A stretch of 64,000 nt of DNA from Larkinella sp965227735 (GTDB lineage: Bacteria; Bacteroidota; Bacteroidia; Cytophagales; Spirosomataceae): contig NZ_OZ245776.1 of NCBI RefSeq assembly GCF_965227735.1, forward strand, positions 868,001-932,000, in the 5' to 3' direction. The notes below the pieces were generated by a model. That model was not told where the DNA came from. It saw nothing but the letters and a program-made list of their open reading frames with translations, and searched no databases. Shown here piece by piece: positions 49,983-58,108 of this stretch (within the stretch, counting starts at the first letter, position 1; each line of letters begins with the position of its first letter). The position numbers and the translations under genes are program-made.

Positions 49983-51455
49983 ATGGATACGCTCACGTTA
50001 AAATATCCGAAAGTGCAGCAATTCATCAATGGACACTTTGTCGATTTCCCTGATGAATCGCATCTGGAAGTGATTTCACCGCTGGACGGCTCGCTGCTCT
50101 CCACGGTTCCGCTGAGTACCGCCCAAACCCTGAATCAGGCCGTGCAGGCCGCCAAAACCGCCTTTCCACTTTGGTCGGGCATCCCGATCAAGGAGCGCGT
50201 TCAGGTATTTTACGAATACATGAATTTGCTGAAGAAAAACAGCCGTGCGCTTTCCGAACTGATCTGCGAGGAAGGTGGAAAAACGCTGATCGAAGCCCGG
50301 GCCGAAATTGACAAGAGCATCGAACTGACCGAGTTTGCCTGTTCATTGCCCCAAATCATTGGCGGTGAAGTACTGGAAGTCAGCCGGGGTGTCGAGTGCC
50401 GCAGCGAGCGGTATCCGCTGGGTGTCGTCGCCAGCATCGTTCCGTTCAATTTCCCGAGCATGGTGCCCCACTGGACGATTCCAAACGCGCTGGTGCTGGG
50501 GAATACGATGGTGATCAAACCGTCGGAGCAGGTGCCGCTGAGTGTCATGCGGATTGCCGCCCTGCTGACAGAAGCCGGTTTGCCCGATGGCGTTTTCAAC
50601 GTCGTCAACGGCGATAAAACCATCGTAGAAGCGATTTGCGATCACCCGGATATTGCGGCCATTTCGTTTGTCGGATCTACCAAAGTAGCCAAACTGGTGT
50701 ACACCCGCGGCACGGCCAGTCTGAAACGCGTGCTGGCGCTGGGCGGTGCCAAAAACCACCTGATCGTGTTGCCGGACGCGGTTCCGGACATGACGGCATC
50801 CAATATCGTGGCTTCCGTAACGGGCTGCTGCGGTCAGCGGTGTATGGCGGCTTCCATCATGCTCGGCGTTGGCGAAGTCGATCACATTGTCGATCAGATT
50901 TGCGAAGAAGCGCAGAAGGTGGTTCCGGGCCAGAACCTGGGCGCGGTCATCAGTCGGCAGGCCAAAGACCGCATCGAAAACTACATCACAGAAGCCGAAA
51001 AACTGGGCGCTCGTATACGGGTCGACGGTAGAAATACCGTGGTTTCCGGGAAAGAAGACGGGTATTATGTCGGCCCCACGATCATCGACAACGTAACGGC
51101 GGATATGGCCATTGCCCGGGAAGAGGTGTTCGGGCCGGTTCTGGCGATTGTCCGCACCCAAACCGTATCGGAAGCCATGACCATTGAAAACAGCAATCCG
51201 TACGGAAATGCCACCGGCGTTTTTACCCAAAACGGCAGTGCCGCCCGGTATGTGGCTGAAAGAGCCAGCACCGGCATGGTGGGCATCAACATCGGGGTGC
51301 CGGTTCCGCGCGAACCGTTTTCGTTTGGCGGCTGGAACGAATCGAAATTTGGTGCGCTCGACATTACCGGCAAAAGCTCGATTGAATTCTGGACCAGACT
51401 CAAAAAAATCACCACCAAGTGGAACGCCGAAGCGGGCGTCAACTGGATGAGTTAA
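49983..51455 (+). CDS. mmsA: Methylmalonate-semialdehyde dehydrogenase (CoA-acylating)
   Basis: 490 residues, full length for the family. It carries the MMSDH hallmarks: PFNFPSMVPHWTIPNAL, GAKNHLIVLPDA (where ordinary aldehyde dehydrogenases have the Glu general base, MMSDH has GAKNH) and catalytic Cys287 in QRCMAAS. The reaction converts methylmalonate or malonate semialdehyde with CoA and NAD+ to propionyl-CoA or acetyl-CoA plus CO2. Known roles are valine/thymine degradation and myo-inositol catabolism (IolA). The class III aminotransferase starts 33 nt downstream, suggesting an omega-amino-acid route such as beta-alanine to malonate semialdehyde to acetyl-CoA. Confidence 0.92.
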   Translation: MDTLTLKYPKVQQFINGHFVDFPDESHLEVISPLDGSLLSTVPLSTAQTLNQAVQAAKTAFPLWSGIPIKERVQVFYEYMNLLKKNSRALSELICEEGGKTLIEARAEIDKSIELTEFACSLPQIIGGEVLEVSRGVECRSERYPLGVVASIVPFNFPSMVPHWTIPNALVLGNTMVIKPSEQVPLSVMRIAALLTEAGLPDGVFNVVNGDKTIVEAICDHPDIAAISFVGSTKVAKLVYTRGTASLKRVLALGGAKNHLIVLPDAVPDMTASNIVASVTGCCGQRCMAASIMLGVGEVDHIVDQICEEAQKVVPGQNLGAVISRQAKDRIENYITEAEKLGARIRVDGRNTVVSGKEDGYYVGPTIIDNVTADMAIAREEVFGPVLAIVRTQTVSEAMTIENSNPYGNATGVFTQNGSAARYVAERASTGMVGINIGVPVPREPFSFGGWNESKFGALDITGKSSIEFWTRLKKITTKWNAEAGVNWMS

Positions 51456-51487
51456 CTGATCATTTCCCATGTATATCCATACCCCTC

Positions 51488-52846
51488 ATGATCGCTGATT
51501 TCGCCACCGTTTCGCAGGAGGAAAGAGACGAAATTCTCCGGAATAACTTTGATTACACCCTCTTTTCGTGGTCAAAACAAAAAGGACTCAGTCCCCTGAG
51601 CATCGAGCGGGGCGATGGGGTTTATCTCTACGATTACGACGGCACCCGGTTTCTCGATTTTTCATCCGGCTTGATGAACGTCAACATCGGTCATGGAAAT
51701 CAGCGGGTTACGGAAGCGGTGGTTCGCCAAATGCAACAGGTAAGTTACGTTACGCCCAGTTGTGTGACCAAAGTGCGGGGGGAGTTGGGCAAAAAACTGG
51801 CCGAAATTTGTCCCGGTGATTTGAACAAGGCTTTCTTCACGGTTTGCGGAGCTACGGCCAACGAGAATGCCATCAAACTGGCCCGTTTGTATACCGGTCG
51901 GCACAAGATTCTGACCCGCTATCAATCGTTTCACGGCGCTTCCTACGGGGTCTTTTCGGCCGGTGGTGATCCCCGGAAATTACCGGTTGATTCACAGCAG
52001 GCGCCCAATTTCGTTCACATCGACATTCCGAATGCCTACCGCTGGCCCCACGCACCGGAAACGCTGCTGCCCGAATCGGTGGCGCAACTGGAGCGCATCA
52101 TTGCTTACGAAGGCCCCGACAACATTGCCGCGATTATGCTGGAAGGTGAATCAGGCACCTCCGGCTGTTTGAAATACCCGGACGGTTATCTGGTCGAAGT
52201 GCGGAAAATCTGCGATAAATACGGTATTCTGTTGATTATCGACGAAGTCATGAGCGGTTTTGGCCGTACCGGAAAATGGTTTGGCGTCGATCATGCCGGT
52301 GTCGTTCCGGATCTGATGGCGCTGGCCAAAGGTGTGACTGCCGGGTATTTGCCGCTGGGTGTGCTGATGGTTTCCGATAAAATTGCCGCCCGCTACGACG
52401 ATGCGATGCTGCCCCTGGGACTCACTTATTCTGCCCACCCGGTTCCGTGCGCGGCTGCGCTGGAGGTGATCAAAATTTATGAAGACGATCACCTCATCGA
52501 GAACACCGTGGCGATGGGAAAATACCTGGAGGAGCGCGTTGAGGAGATGAAATTGCATCACATTTCTATTGGCGACTTCCGGAATACCGGCTTGCTGGGT
52601 TGCCTGGAACTCGTCAAAAACCGCATGACCAAAGAACCGATGGCTCCGTTCAACGCCAAGCCGTCCGAAATGGTCGTCATGAACAAAGTAGCCGCCAAAT
52701 TACGCGAACTGGGCCTTTACACGTTTGTACGGTGGAACCTCGTCTTCCTGGCTCCTCCTCTTTGTGTGACCCGCGAGCAAATCGACGACGGATTAGCCAT
52801 CATTTCCGAAGCCCTGAAAATTGCCGATGCGGAGTGTTTAGGCTGA
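51488..52846 (+). CDS. Class III (omega-type) aminotransferase
   Basis: 452 residues from ATG 51488, chosen over the upstream open frame because it gives the family N-terminus. PLP-dependent: GATANENAIKLAR, YQSFHGASYG, IIDEVMSGFGRTG (PLP-ring Asp252) and LAKGVTAGYLPLG (catalytic Lys281), with TYSAHPVPCAAALEVI. Family members transaminate omega-amino acids such as beta-alanine, taurine, GABA or 3-aminoisobutyrate. Because mmsA lies 33 nt upstream, beta-alanine or 3-aminoisobutyrate would give exactly the MMSDH substrate. This functional pairing is an inference from order. Confidence 0.88.
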   Translation: MIADFATVSQEERDEILRNNFDYTLFSWSKQKGLSPLSIERGDGVYLYDYDGTRFLDFSSGLMNVNIGHGNQRVTEAVVRQMQQVSYVTPSCVTKVRGELGKKLAEICPGDLNKAFFTVCGATANENAIKLARLYTGRHKILTRYQSFHGASYGVFSAGGDPRKLPVDSQQAPNFVHIDIPNAYRWPHAPETLLPESVAQLERIIAYEGPDNIAAIMLEGESGTSGCLKYPDGYLVEVRKICDKYGILLIIDEVMSGFGRTGKWFGVDHAGVVPDLMALAKGVTAGYLPLGVLMVSDKIAARYDDAMLPLGLTYSAHPVPCAAALEVIKIYEDDHLIENTVAMGKYLEERVEEMKLHHISIGDFRNTGLLGCLELVKNRMTKEPMAPFNAKPSEMVVMNKVAAKLRELGLYTFVRWNLVFLAPPLCVTREQIDDGLAIISEALKIADAECLG

Positions 52847-52857
52847 ACACATAAGCT

Positions 52858-52911
52858 GATCGGGATTTGAAATCCCGATCCTTTCTGTAGCGAATTTGCA
52901 ATTCGCTACAG
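52858..52911. terminator. Two adjacent palindromic hairpins between convergent genes
   Basis: GATCGGGATTTGAAATCCCGATC (52858-52880; arms of 10, 3-nt loop) and a 27-nt hairpin at 52885-52911 (CTGTAGCGAATT paired with AATTCGCTACAG). The second abuts the stop codon of the minus-strand Gfo/Idh gene (52913). Probably a bidirectional terminator. Confidence 0.75.
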
Positions 52912-52912
52912 A

Positions 52913-53896
52913 TCACTTCGCCGTAATCCAATCCATGATCAAATTGGCCCGCGCTCCGGTTTCGCCCGAACTCGGTGACTGGCCTTCACCGCGCAATTGC
53001 TGAACAATGGTCTCGATCAGCGGCTGTTGAACATGGGGCGGATAGGGTAAATTAAACTCCTCCACACCGGCCGCCGTTTCGACTTTGATGGTAAATTTCT
53101 CGAAGAAATGAAACGTGATTTTTCCCTCAGAGCCAATCAGTTGCGCTTCGTCAATGCGCTGTTCTTTGTTCACGGTATAACACCAGCTTCCGGTGCCGAG
53201 AACGCCGGATTCAAATTCAAAATTGGCAATTACAATGTCATCAGCGTTGTATAAACCGGCCTGATTCCGGGCCATGCCGCGGGCGGTTTTGACCGGTCCC
53301 AGCGCGAATTCCAGAAAATCGAACTGGTGCGACGCCAGATCGTGGAAATGCCCCCCACCGGAGATTTCCGGAAAAACCCGCCAGCGGGGTTTCGGATCCG
53401 GCCCCACTTCTTCCGCGTACGGCTGCCAGTGCAACTGGATGTTAACCAGCCGAATATCGCCAATTGCCTTCTGATCGATCAGTTCTTTGACCTTCAGAAA
53501 GTAGGGCAACGACCGGCGGTAAAAGGCGACAAATACCGGCAAACCGGTTTCCTGCCCCATCTGGTTGATGGCGTCGCATTCTTCCCAGTTCCGAGCCATC
53601 GGTTTTTCGATATACACCGGTTTCCCCGTCCGCATGGCGCGAATGGCATAATCGGTGTGCACATCCGGGGGTGTGGCGATGTAAATGGCGTTGACCTCCG
53701 GGTCGTTGATCAGATCGTCCACATCGTCGTACCAGCGTGGCACGCCGTGGCGCATGGCATAATCGGCGGCCAGTTCGCCATCTCTTCGCATCACCGCCAC
53801 CAGCGACGAATTGGGCACTTTATTAAAAGCCGGGCCGCTTTTGACTTCGGTCACATTGCCGCAACCGATGATTCCCCATTTGATCTGATCCATCAT
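52913..53896 (-). CDS. Gfo/Idh/MocA-family NAD(P)-dependent oxidoreductase
   Basis: 327 residues. An N-terminal Rossmann fold (WGIIGCGNVTEVKSGPAF) is followed by the family's EKPMARNWEECDAI (catalytic Lys in EKP) and GGGHFHDLASHQFDFLEF. Members oxidise or reduce sugars and cyclitols such as myo-inositol, glucose or 1,5-anhydrofructose at the C2 or C3 hydroxyl. It is convergent with the aminotransferase and followed, 363 nt away, by the aldolase gene on the same strand. Substrate unknown; an inositol- or sugar-dehydrogenase role would fit the mmsA neighbourhood, but no complete inositol (iol) set is present. Confidence 0.92.
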   Translation of the reverse strand: MMDQIKWGIIGCGNVTEVKSGPAFNKVPNSSLVAVMRRDGELAADYAMRHGVPRWYDDVDDLINDPEVNAIYIATPPDVHTDYAIRAMRTGKPVYIEKPMARNWEECDAINQMGQETGLPVFVAFYRRSLPYFLKVKELIDQKAIGDIRLVNIQLHWQPYAEEVGPDPKPRWRVFPEISGGGHFHDLASHQFDFLEFALGPVKTARGMARNQAGLYNADDIVIANFEFESGVLGTGSWCYTVNKEQRIDEAQLIGSEGKITFHFFEKFTIKVETAAGVEEFNLPYPPHVQQPLIETIVQQLRGEGQSPSSGETGARANLIMDWITAK

Positions 53897-53939
53897 ACGT
53901 TAAGAAGGTTCATAAACCCGGAATTTACTGGTTAGTCTA

Positions 53940-54248
53940 TCGTTTTTGCCCCAACCCCCTAATTGATTTAAACTGAATAACCGCCAGATTAATATTTTGG
54001 CTTATCAACCCACTGCCGCTCGGGCGACCCCGTTTAGCTGTGGGTAAAACGAAAAGCAACCCCATACTGACAAAACCGTTTTAACGGTTTCATCATCCGG
54101 CAAACCGTTAAAACGGTTCAGTAATGATTCGGTTTAGTCCGCTTTACCCACAGCTAAACGGGGCCGCCCTAGCGGCAGTGGGCTGATAAACATCATTTCG
54201 GCGGTTATTCAGTTTAAATCAATTAGGGGGTTGGGGGCAAAAAAGCGA
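53940..54248. repeat. Triple-nested fold-back repeat filling a 363-bp gap
   Basis: Fills nearly all of the gene-free stretch 53897-54259. Outer arms 53940-53985 and 54200-54248 are complementary over ~46 bp (CCCCAACCCCCTAATTGATT core, a few indels). Middle arms 54002-54048 and 54143-54189 match at 44 of 47. Inner arms 54074-54090 and 54102-54118 are a perfect 17-bp pair (AACCGTTTTAACGGTTT, family C) with CATCCGG in the loop. Each layer looks like a different repeat family placed inside the next. The right edge lies 11 nt from the aldolase stop. No coding frame was seen in this stretch. Confidence 0.9.
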
Positions 54249-54259
54249 TACCATTCGTT

Positions 54260-55078
54260 TCAAATAACGAGCGAGGAACCGTCCTCCGTTGTCGCGTCGT
54301 CGCCGACGGCTTTTTTAATTATGCCAATATCCTGGCGCAACCGCTGCCCGAACAGCGCGACGTCGAAACTATGCACGATGATGTTGACGCCCTGTTTCAC
54401 CCAATGCACCTGCCGCTCCGGCGACTGCGAAAAGTGAATACCAATGGCAAGGCCCTTGTTCCGCGTCGTTTGGATGATTTTCAGCACAGCCGCTTCAAAA
54501 TCTGGGTGATCGTACTGCTCGGGAATGCCCAGACTGACCGACAAATCGTGCGGACCGATAAAAACCGCATCCAGACCCGGCACCGACAGCAGGCTGTCCA
54601 GCCGTTCCAGTGCCGGAACACTTTCGATGTTGGCGATGCAGATGTTTCCGGCGTTGTGGGCGTCGATGTACTGCTTCAGGTCGTCGGGCATTTGCTCTTT
54701 TCCACTCAGAAACCGGGCCAGTCGTTCGCCTTTGAGGGGCCGGTATTTTGTGGCACCCACCAGATCGATAATCTGATCGACCGATTCGAGATACGGCGCA
54801 ATCACCCCCACCGCCCCACCATCGATCACCTGGCAAGCCAGGTACGGATCGGGTTTCGGAATGCGGACGATGGGCGTAATGTGGTAGGCCCGGAAAATCT
54901 GGCACAGACGGGCCAGTTCGGCCCGATCGAGCGGAATGTGTTCGGTGTCCAGAAAAACGAAGTCAAGACCGGCGCGTTGCAGCGTCACCGGCCACATGGG
55001 TGCCGTGGAGGTGATGCAGGTGCCGTAGACATTATGCCCGTTTTTTAATTTCTGAAGTAACGTTGAATGCGATGCCAT
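54260..55078 (-). CDS. HpcH/HpaI-family class II aldolase
   Basis: 272 residues from ATG 55078 (MASHSTLLQKL); an upstream in-frame ATG at 55132 extends into the promoter region. It matches the HpcH/HpaI aldolase/citrate lyase family: DFVFLDTEHIPLDR, PIVRIPKPD, GAVGVIAPYLESVDQ, IANIESVPALE (metal-binding Glu) and DAVFIGPHDLSVSLG (metal-binding Asp). The enzymes split or form 2-keto-4-hydroxy acids (pyruvate + aldehyde) with a divalent metal. Probably performs the cleavage step of a catabolic route for keto-sugar acids. It is minus-strand together with the Gfo/Idh gene and divergent from the HPS-like gene at 55287. Confidence 0.92.
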   Translation of the reverse strand: MASHSTLLQKLKNGHNVYGTCITSTAPMWPVTLQRAGLDFVFLDTEHIPLDRAELARLCQIFRAYHITPIVRIPKPDPYLACQVIDGGAVGVIAPYLESVDQIIDLVGATKYRPLKGERLARFLSGKEQMPDDLKQYIDAHNAGNICIANIESVPALERLDSLLSVPGLDAVFIGPHDLSVSLGIPEQYDHPDFEAAVLKIIQTTRNKGLAIGIHFSQSPERQVHWVKQGVNIIVHSFDVALFGQRLRQDIGIIKKAVGDDATTEDGSSLVI

Positions 55079-55286
55079 GATGCTCTTTTGCCAAATGTGG
55101 TGTGAACCGTTCCTATCCACTGAACCGCGCACAGATATAGTACTTCGGAGTCTGCAATTCCGACTATTTTGCAGGGAATTATTTATAGAATAATGGCCTT
55201 TTTCGCAAAAAAATGAGTAGTCATGGAGAAAAAAATGCTATTAGTACGTAGCTCCCCTTTTACACAACCTTCATTCAATCCCGTTA

Positions 55287-55991
55287 ATGAAACCCATTGT
55301 TCAAATTTCCCTCGACCTCACCAACATCGATGAAGCCCTCGAAACCGCTGCCCTGGCCATGCGCGCCGGCGTAGACTGGCTCGAAGCAGGCACCCCGCTC
55401 ATTCTGGCGGAAGGCTTACACGGTGTCCGAAAATTACGGGAAGCGTTCCCGAATGTCCCCATTGTTGCCGATCTAAAAACGATGGACGGCGGTTACCTGG
55501 AGGTCGAGATGATGGCGAAAGCCGGGGCCACGCACGTGGTGGTGATGGCCCGCGCCCACGCCGAAACCATCAAATGCGTGGTGAAAGCTGGCCGTGATTT
55601 TGGTGCGCAGGTAATGGGTGACAACATGGTTTGCCCGGACATGGTCGAAGGCGCGCGCTGGCTCGAAGATCTGGGTTGCGACTTCATCATTCACCACATC
55701 GGCTACGACGAACGCCGGGGCATTGCCGCCCAGGGACACCGGATGCCCAGCCCGCTCGACCAGTTGCGCGAGGTGGTTCAGGCGGTTCAGATTCCGGTGC
55801 AGGCCGTCGGCGGACTCTCGCTCGAACAGGCCATTCGCTGTCCGGAATTTGGCGCTCCGCTGGTCGTTCTGGGTGCACCCCTAACCATCGATGCCGATTC
55901 GTTCAAAACCGCCGATGGCGACCTGGAAAGCTCGTTGCGGCTGATTTGCGAAAAAATCCACGCCTATGGCGATGTGGTAGTTGGAAGATAA
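55287..55991 (+). CDS. HPS/KGPDC-type enzyme (orotidine-5'-phosphate decarboxylase superfamily)
   Basis: 234 residues, full length for a single-domain member. Family motifs are clear: SLDLTNIDEALETA, WLEAGTPLILAEGL, VADLKTMDGG (the metal/phosphate-binding DxKxxD), HHIGYDERRG and AVGGLSLEQA. The closest named functions are 3-hexulose-6-phosphate synthase (formaldehyde fixation, ribulose-5-phosphate aldol) and 3-keto-L-gulonate-6-phosphate decarboxylase. No 6-phospho-3-hexuloisomerase partner is visible, but a TIM-barrel sugar isomerase (58109) is, resembling the decarboxylase plus epimerase pairing in L-ascorbate use (UlaD/UlaE). Which reaction it runs cannot be decided from sequence. Confidence 0.88.
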   Translation: MKPIVQISLDLTNIDEALETAALAMRAGVDWLEAGTPLILAEGLHGVRKLREAFPNVPIVADLKTMDGGYLEVEMMAKAGATHVVVMARAHAETIKCVVKAGRDFGAQVMGDNMVCPDMVEGARWLEDLGCDFIIHHIGYDERRGIAAQGHRMPSPLDQLREVVQAVQIPVQAVGGLSLEQAIRCPEFGAPLVVLGAPLTIDADSFKTADGDLESSLRLICEKIHAYGDVVVGR

Positions 55992-56052
55992 AAACGAAAA
56001 AGAAATACGAAGATGGCGTAAAAACCGTCATCGCGCTTAACCCCTTTACACA

Positions 56053-57078
56053 ATGACGTCTGCTGCTGTTGTCAATTTTGCTCCCGAGAAAGGCTCGGTT
56101 GAAATTCGTGAAATTCCGAAACCGACCATCGGTGACGACGATGTGTTGCTGGAAGTCGCCAACGTCGGCGTCTGTGGCAGCGATCTCCACCAGTGGACCG
56201 CCGACCATAGCTGGCCGGTCAATTACCCCGTCGTGCTTGGTCACGAATTTGGCGGTCATATCGTCGAAGTGGGAAGCCGGGTGGTGGGTTGGAAAGAAGG
56301 CGACCGCGTTGTGAGCGAAACGGCCGCTATCATCGACCCCAACAACCCCATGACACGCCAGGGACTGTATAACCTGGATCCCACCCGCAAAGGCTTTGGC
56401 TACGGCGTCAATGGCGCCATGACCAAATATGTTCGCGTGCCGATGCGTATTCTCCACCACGTGCCAGACTCGCTGGCGTTCGAAGAAGCCTGTCTGACCG
56501 AACCGTGTTGCGTGGCCTTCAACGCCGTGGTCGAAAATTCGCGGCTCAAACCCGGCGACCGGGTCATCGTGCTCGGCCCGGGCACCATAGGCATTTTGTG
56601 TGCCGCCATGGCGCGGCTTTGCGGGGCCGAAGTAGCGGTTGTCGGTCTGGAAGCGGATCGCCATCGTCTGGCCATCGCCCAGCAATACGGCTGCGAAGCG
56701 ATCATCGGCGATGCGAGCGAATGGGCCAAAAAACGCGACGGTCTGGGAGCCGATTGCATCATTGATGCCGCCGGAGCCAGCATTACGCTCAAAATCGCGC
56801 TGCAACTGGTGCGCCCCAACGGCCACATCACCAAAGTGGGCTGGGGACCCCAGCCTCTCGGTTTTTCGCTGGACGCGCTGGTGCAGAAAAACGTCACGCT
56901 TCAGGGCAGTTTCAGCCACAACTGGCCGATCTGGGAACGCGTTCTGGCATTGCTGGCGAGTGGTCAGCTCGACGTCAAACCGATCATCGGGGGCGTTTGG
57001 CCCATCACCGAATGGCACGAAGCCTTTGAAAAAATGCACCACGGCGAAGTGATCAAAAGCGTTTTGAAACCAGTTTAA
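56053..57078 (+). CDS. Zinc-type medium-chain alcohol/polyol dehydrogenase
   Basis: 341 residues. Catalytic zinc ligands Cys41 (VCGSDLHQW) and His64/Glu65 (GHEFGG) are present, with the NAD-binding stretch VIVLGPGTIGILC and a downstream EPCCVAFNAV. The usual four-Cys structural-zinc lobe is missing; the corresponding region reads IIDPNNPMTRQGLYNLDPTRKG with no cysteines. Such lobe-free relatives exist (sorbitol-type enzymes), so the protein should be active. It likely oxidises a sugar alcohol or hydroxy acid to a ketone. It starts 61 nt after the HPS-like gene; the SDR gene follows after a small inverted repeat. Confidence 0.9.
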   Translation: MTSAAVVNFAPEKGSVEIREIPKPTIGDDDVLLEVANVGVCGSDLHQWTADHSWPVNYPVVLGHEFGGHIVEVGSRVVGWKEGDRVVSETAAIIDPNNPMTRQGLYNLDPTRKGFGYGVNGAMTKYVRVPMRILHHVPDSLAFEEACLTEPCCVAFNAVVENSRLKPGDRVIVLGPGTIGILCAAMARLCGAEVAVVGLEADRHRLAIAQQYGCEAIIGDASEWAKKRDGLGADCIIDAAGASITLKIALQLVRPNGHITKVGWGPQPLGFSLDALVQKNVTLQGSFSHNWPIWERVLALLASGQLDVKPIIGGVWPITEWHEAFEKMHHGEVIKSVLKPV

Positions 57079-57098
57079 AATAGAATAAAGCGATGATA

Positions 57099-57149
57099 CA
57101 AGAGAAGTGAGACAGAACCGGCGTCTAGTTTTTTGTCTCACTTCTCTTG
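57099..57149. repeat. Inverted repeat, family F-like, copy 2
   Basis: Arms CAAGAGAAGTGAGACA (57099-57114) and its exact complement at 57134-57149, with a 19-nt loop. Purine-rich like the copy at 49824. It starts 20 nt after the alcohol dehydrogenase stop. Confidence 0.85.
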
Positions 57150-57170
57150 CCTCACCTCTTTCCTCTCAGA

Positions 57171-57947
57171 ATGCGCTTACAGGATAAAGTTATCATCATT
57201 ACCGGCAGTTGTACGGGCATCGGGAAAGCCATTGCCAAACGCTGCGTCGAAGAAGGAGGCCGGGTCGTCGTTCACGGCTTGGAGCCGGAGTTGGGTCAGG
57301 AGGTTGTTGCTGAACTGGGTGCCGAAAATGCTGTTTTGCACATTGAAAATCTGGCCGTCGAAGGCGTTGCGAACCGAATGGTTGCCCTCGCCGTTCACAC
57401 GTTTGGTCGGCTGGATGCCGTGGTCAATAACGCGGCCTGGGTCGCGTCTTCCAACATTCACACCACCGATCTGGCGTTTTTCCGGCAAATTCTGGAGGTA
57501 AATACCCTTGCTCCGTTTGCCCTGATCCAGGCCGCTTTGCCCCACTTGAAACAGACCAGAGGCTGTGTGCTGAACATTGGCTCGGTCAACGGCTGGAGCG
57601 GAGAACCGGATCTAATGGCTTACAGCGTGTCGAAAGGCGCGTTGATGACGCTGACCCGCAACCTCGGCGACACCCTCCACCGCGAAGACGGCGTTCGGGT
57701 GAACCAGATCAATCCCGGCTGGGTGCTGACCGAAAATGAGGCCCGGCGCAAACACGAACAAGGCTTGCCCGTCGACTGGTATAAGGACGTCCCCCCGGTT
57801 TTTGCGCCCTCCGGCCGCATTTTGTGGCCCGCCGAAATTGCCGCTGCGGCTGTCTACTGGCTGGCCGACGAGAGCGGCCCCATCAGCGGCCAAATCGTTG
57901 ATCTGGAACAACATCCGCTCATCGGGCGAAATCCGCCAAAGAATTAA
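57171..57947 (+). CDS. Short-chain dehydrogenase/reductase
   Basis: 258 residues from ATG 57171 (an upstream ATG at 57147 lies next to the repeat and is less likely). Classic SDR: TGSCTGIG cofactor loop (residues 11-18), NNAAW, the catalytic Ser/Tyr/Lys in IGSVNGWSG and YSVSKGAL, and the NPGWVLTENE segment. It oxidises or reduces a sugar or hydroxy acid with NAD(P). With the zinc dehydrogenase upstream and the isomerase downstream it probably supplies a second oxidation step. The C-terminus (SGPISGQIVDLEQHP) is normal for the family. A family-D repeat follows 18 nt after the stop. Confidence 0.92.
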   Translation: MRLQDKVIIITGSCTGIGKAIAKRCVEEGGRVVVHGLEPELGQEVVAELGAENAVLHIENLAVEGVANRMVALAVHTFGRLDAVVNNAAWVASSNIHTTDLAFFRQILEVNTLAPFALIQAALPHLKQTRGCVLNIGSVNGWSGEPDLMAYSVSKGALMTLTRNLGDTLHREDGVRVNQINPGWVLTENEARRKHEQGLPVDWYKDVPPVFAPSGRILWPAEIAAAAVYWLADESGPISGQIVDLEQHPLIGRNPPKN

Positions 57948-57965
57948 CGGTTGGTTGTTTATGAA

Positions 57966-58064
57966 TTTCGCTTTTTGCCCCTAAATCCCCTAAAGGGGAC
58001 TTTTAGCATCCGGAGGATTCCGTGTCCAAGTCCCCTTTAGGGGATTTAGGGGCAAAAAGCGAAA
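57966..58064. repeat. Inverted repeat, family D, copy 2 (perfect)
   Basis: Arms 57966-58002 and 58028-58064 are perfectly complementary over 37 bp (TTTCGCTTTTTGCCCC, then the CCCCTAAATCCCC core). The 25-nt loop carries CATCCGGAGGATTCCGTG. Same loop sense as the copy at 43440 and opposite to the copy at 38576. Confidence 0.95.
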
Positions 58065-58108
58065 GCGAAAATCCATATACCGTAAACTCTAAACCATAAA
58101 CTATTAAA

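Noticed and set aside
53940..54248. Possible small coding gene in the 363-bp gap
   Set aside because: The gap is filled by three nested inverted repeats, and no frame with coding character was seen.
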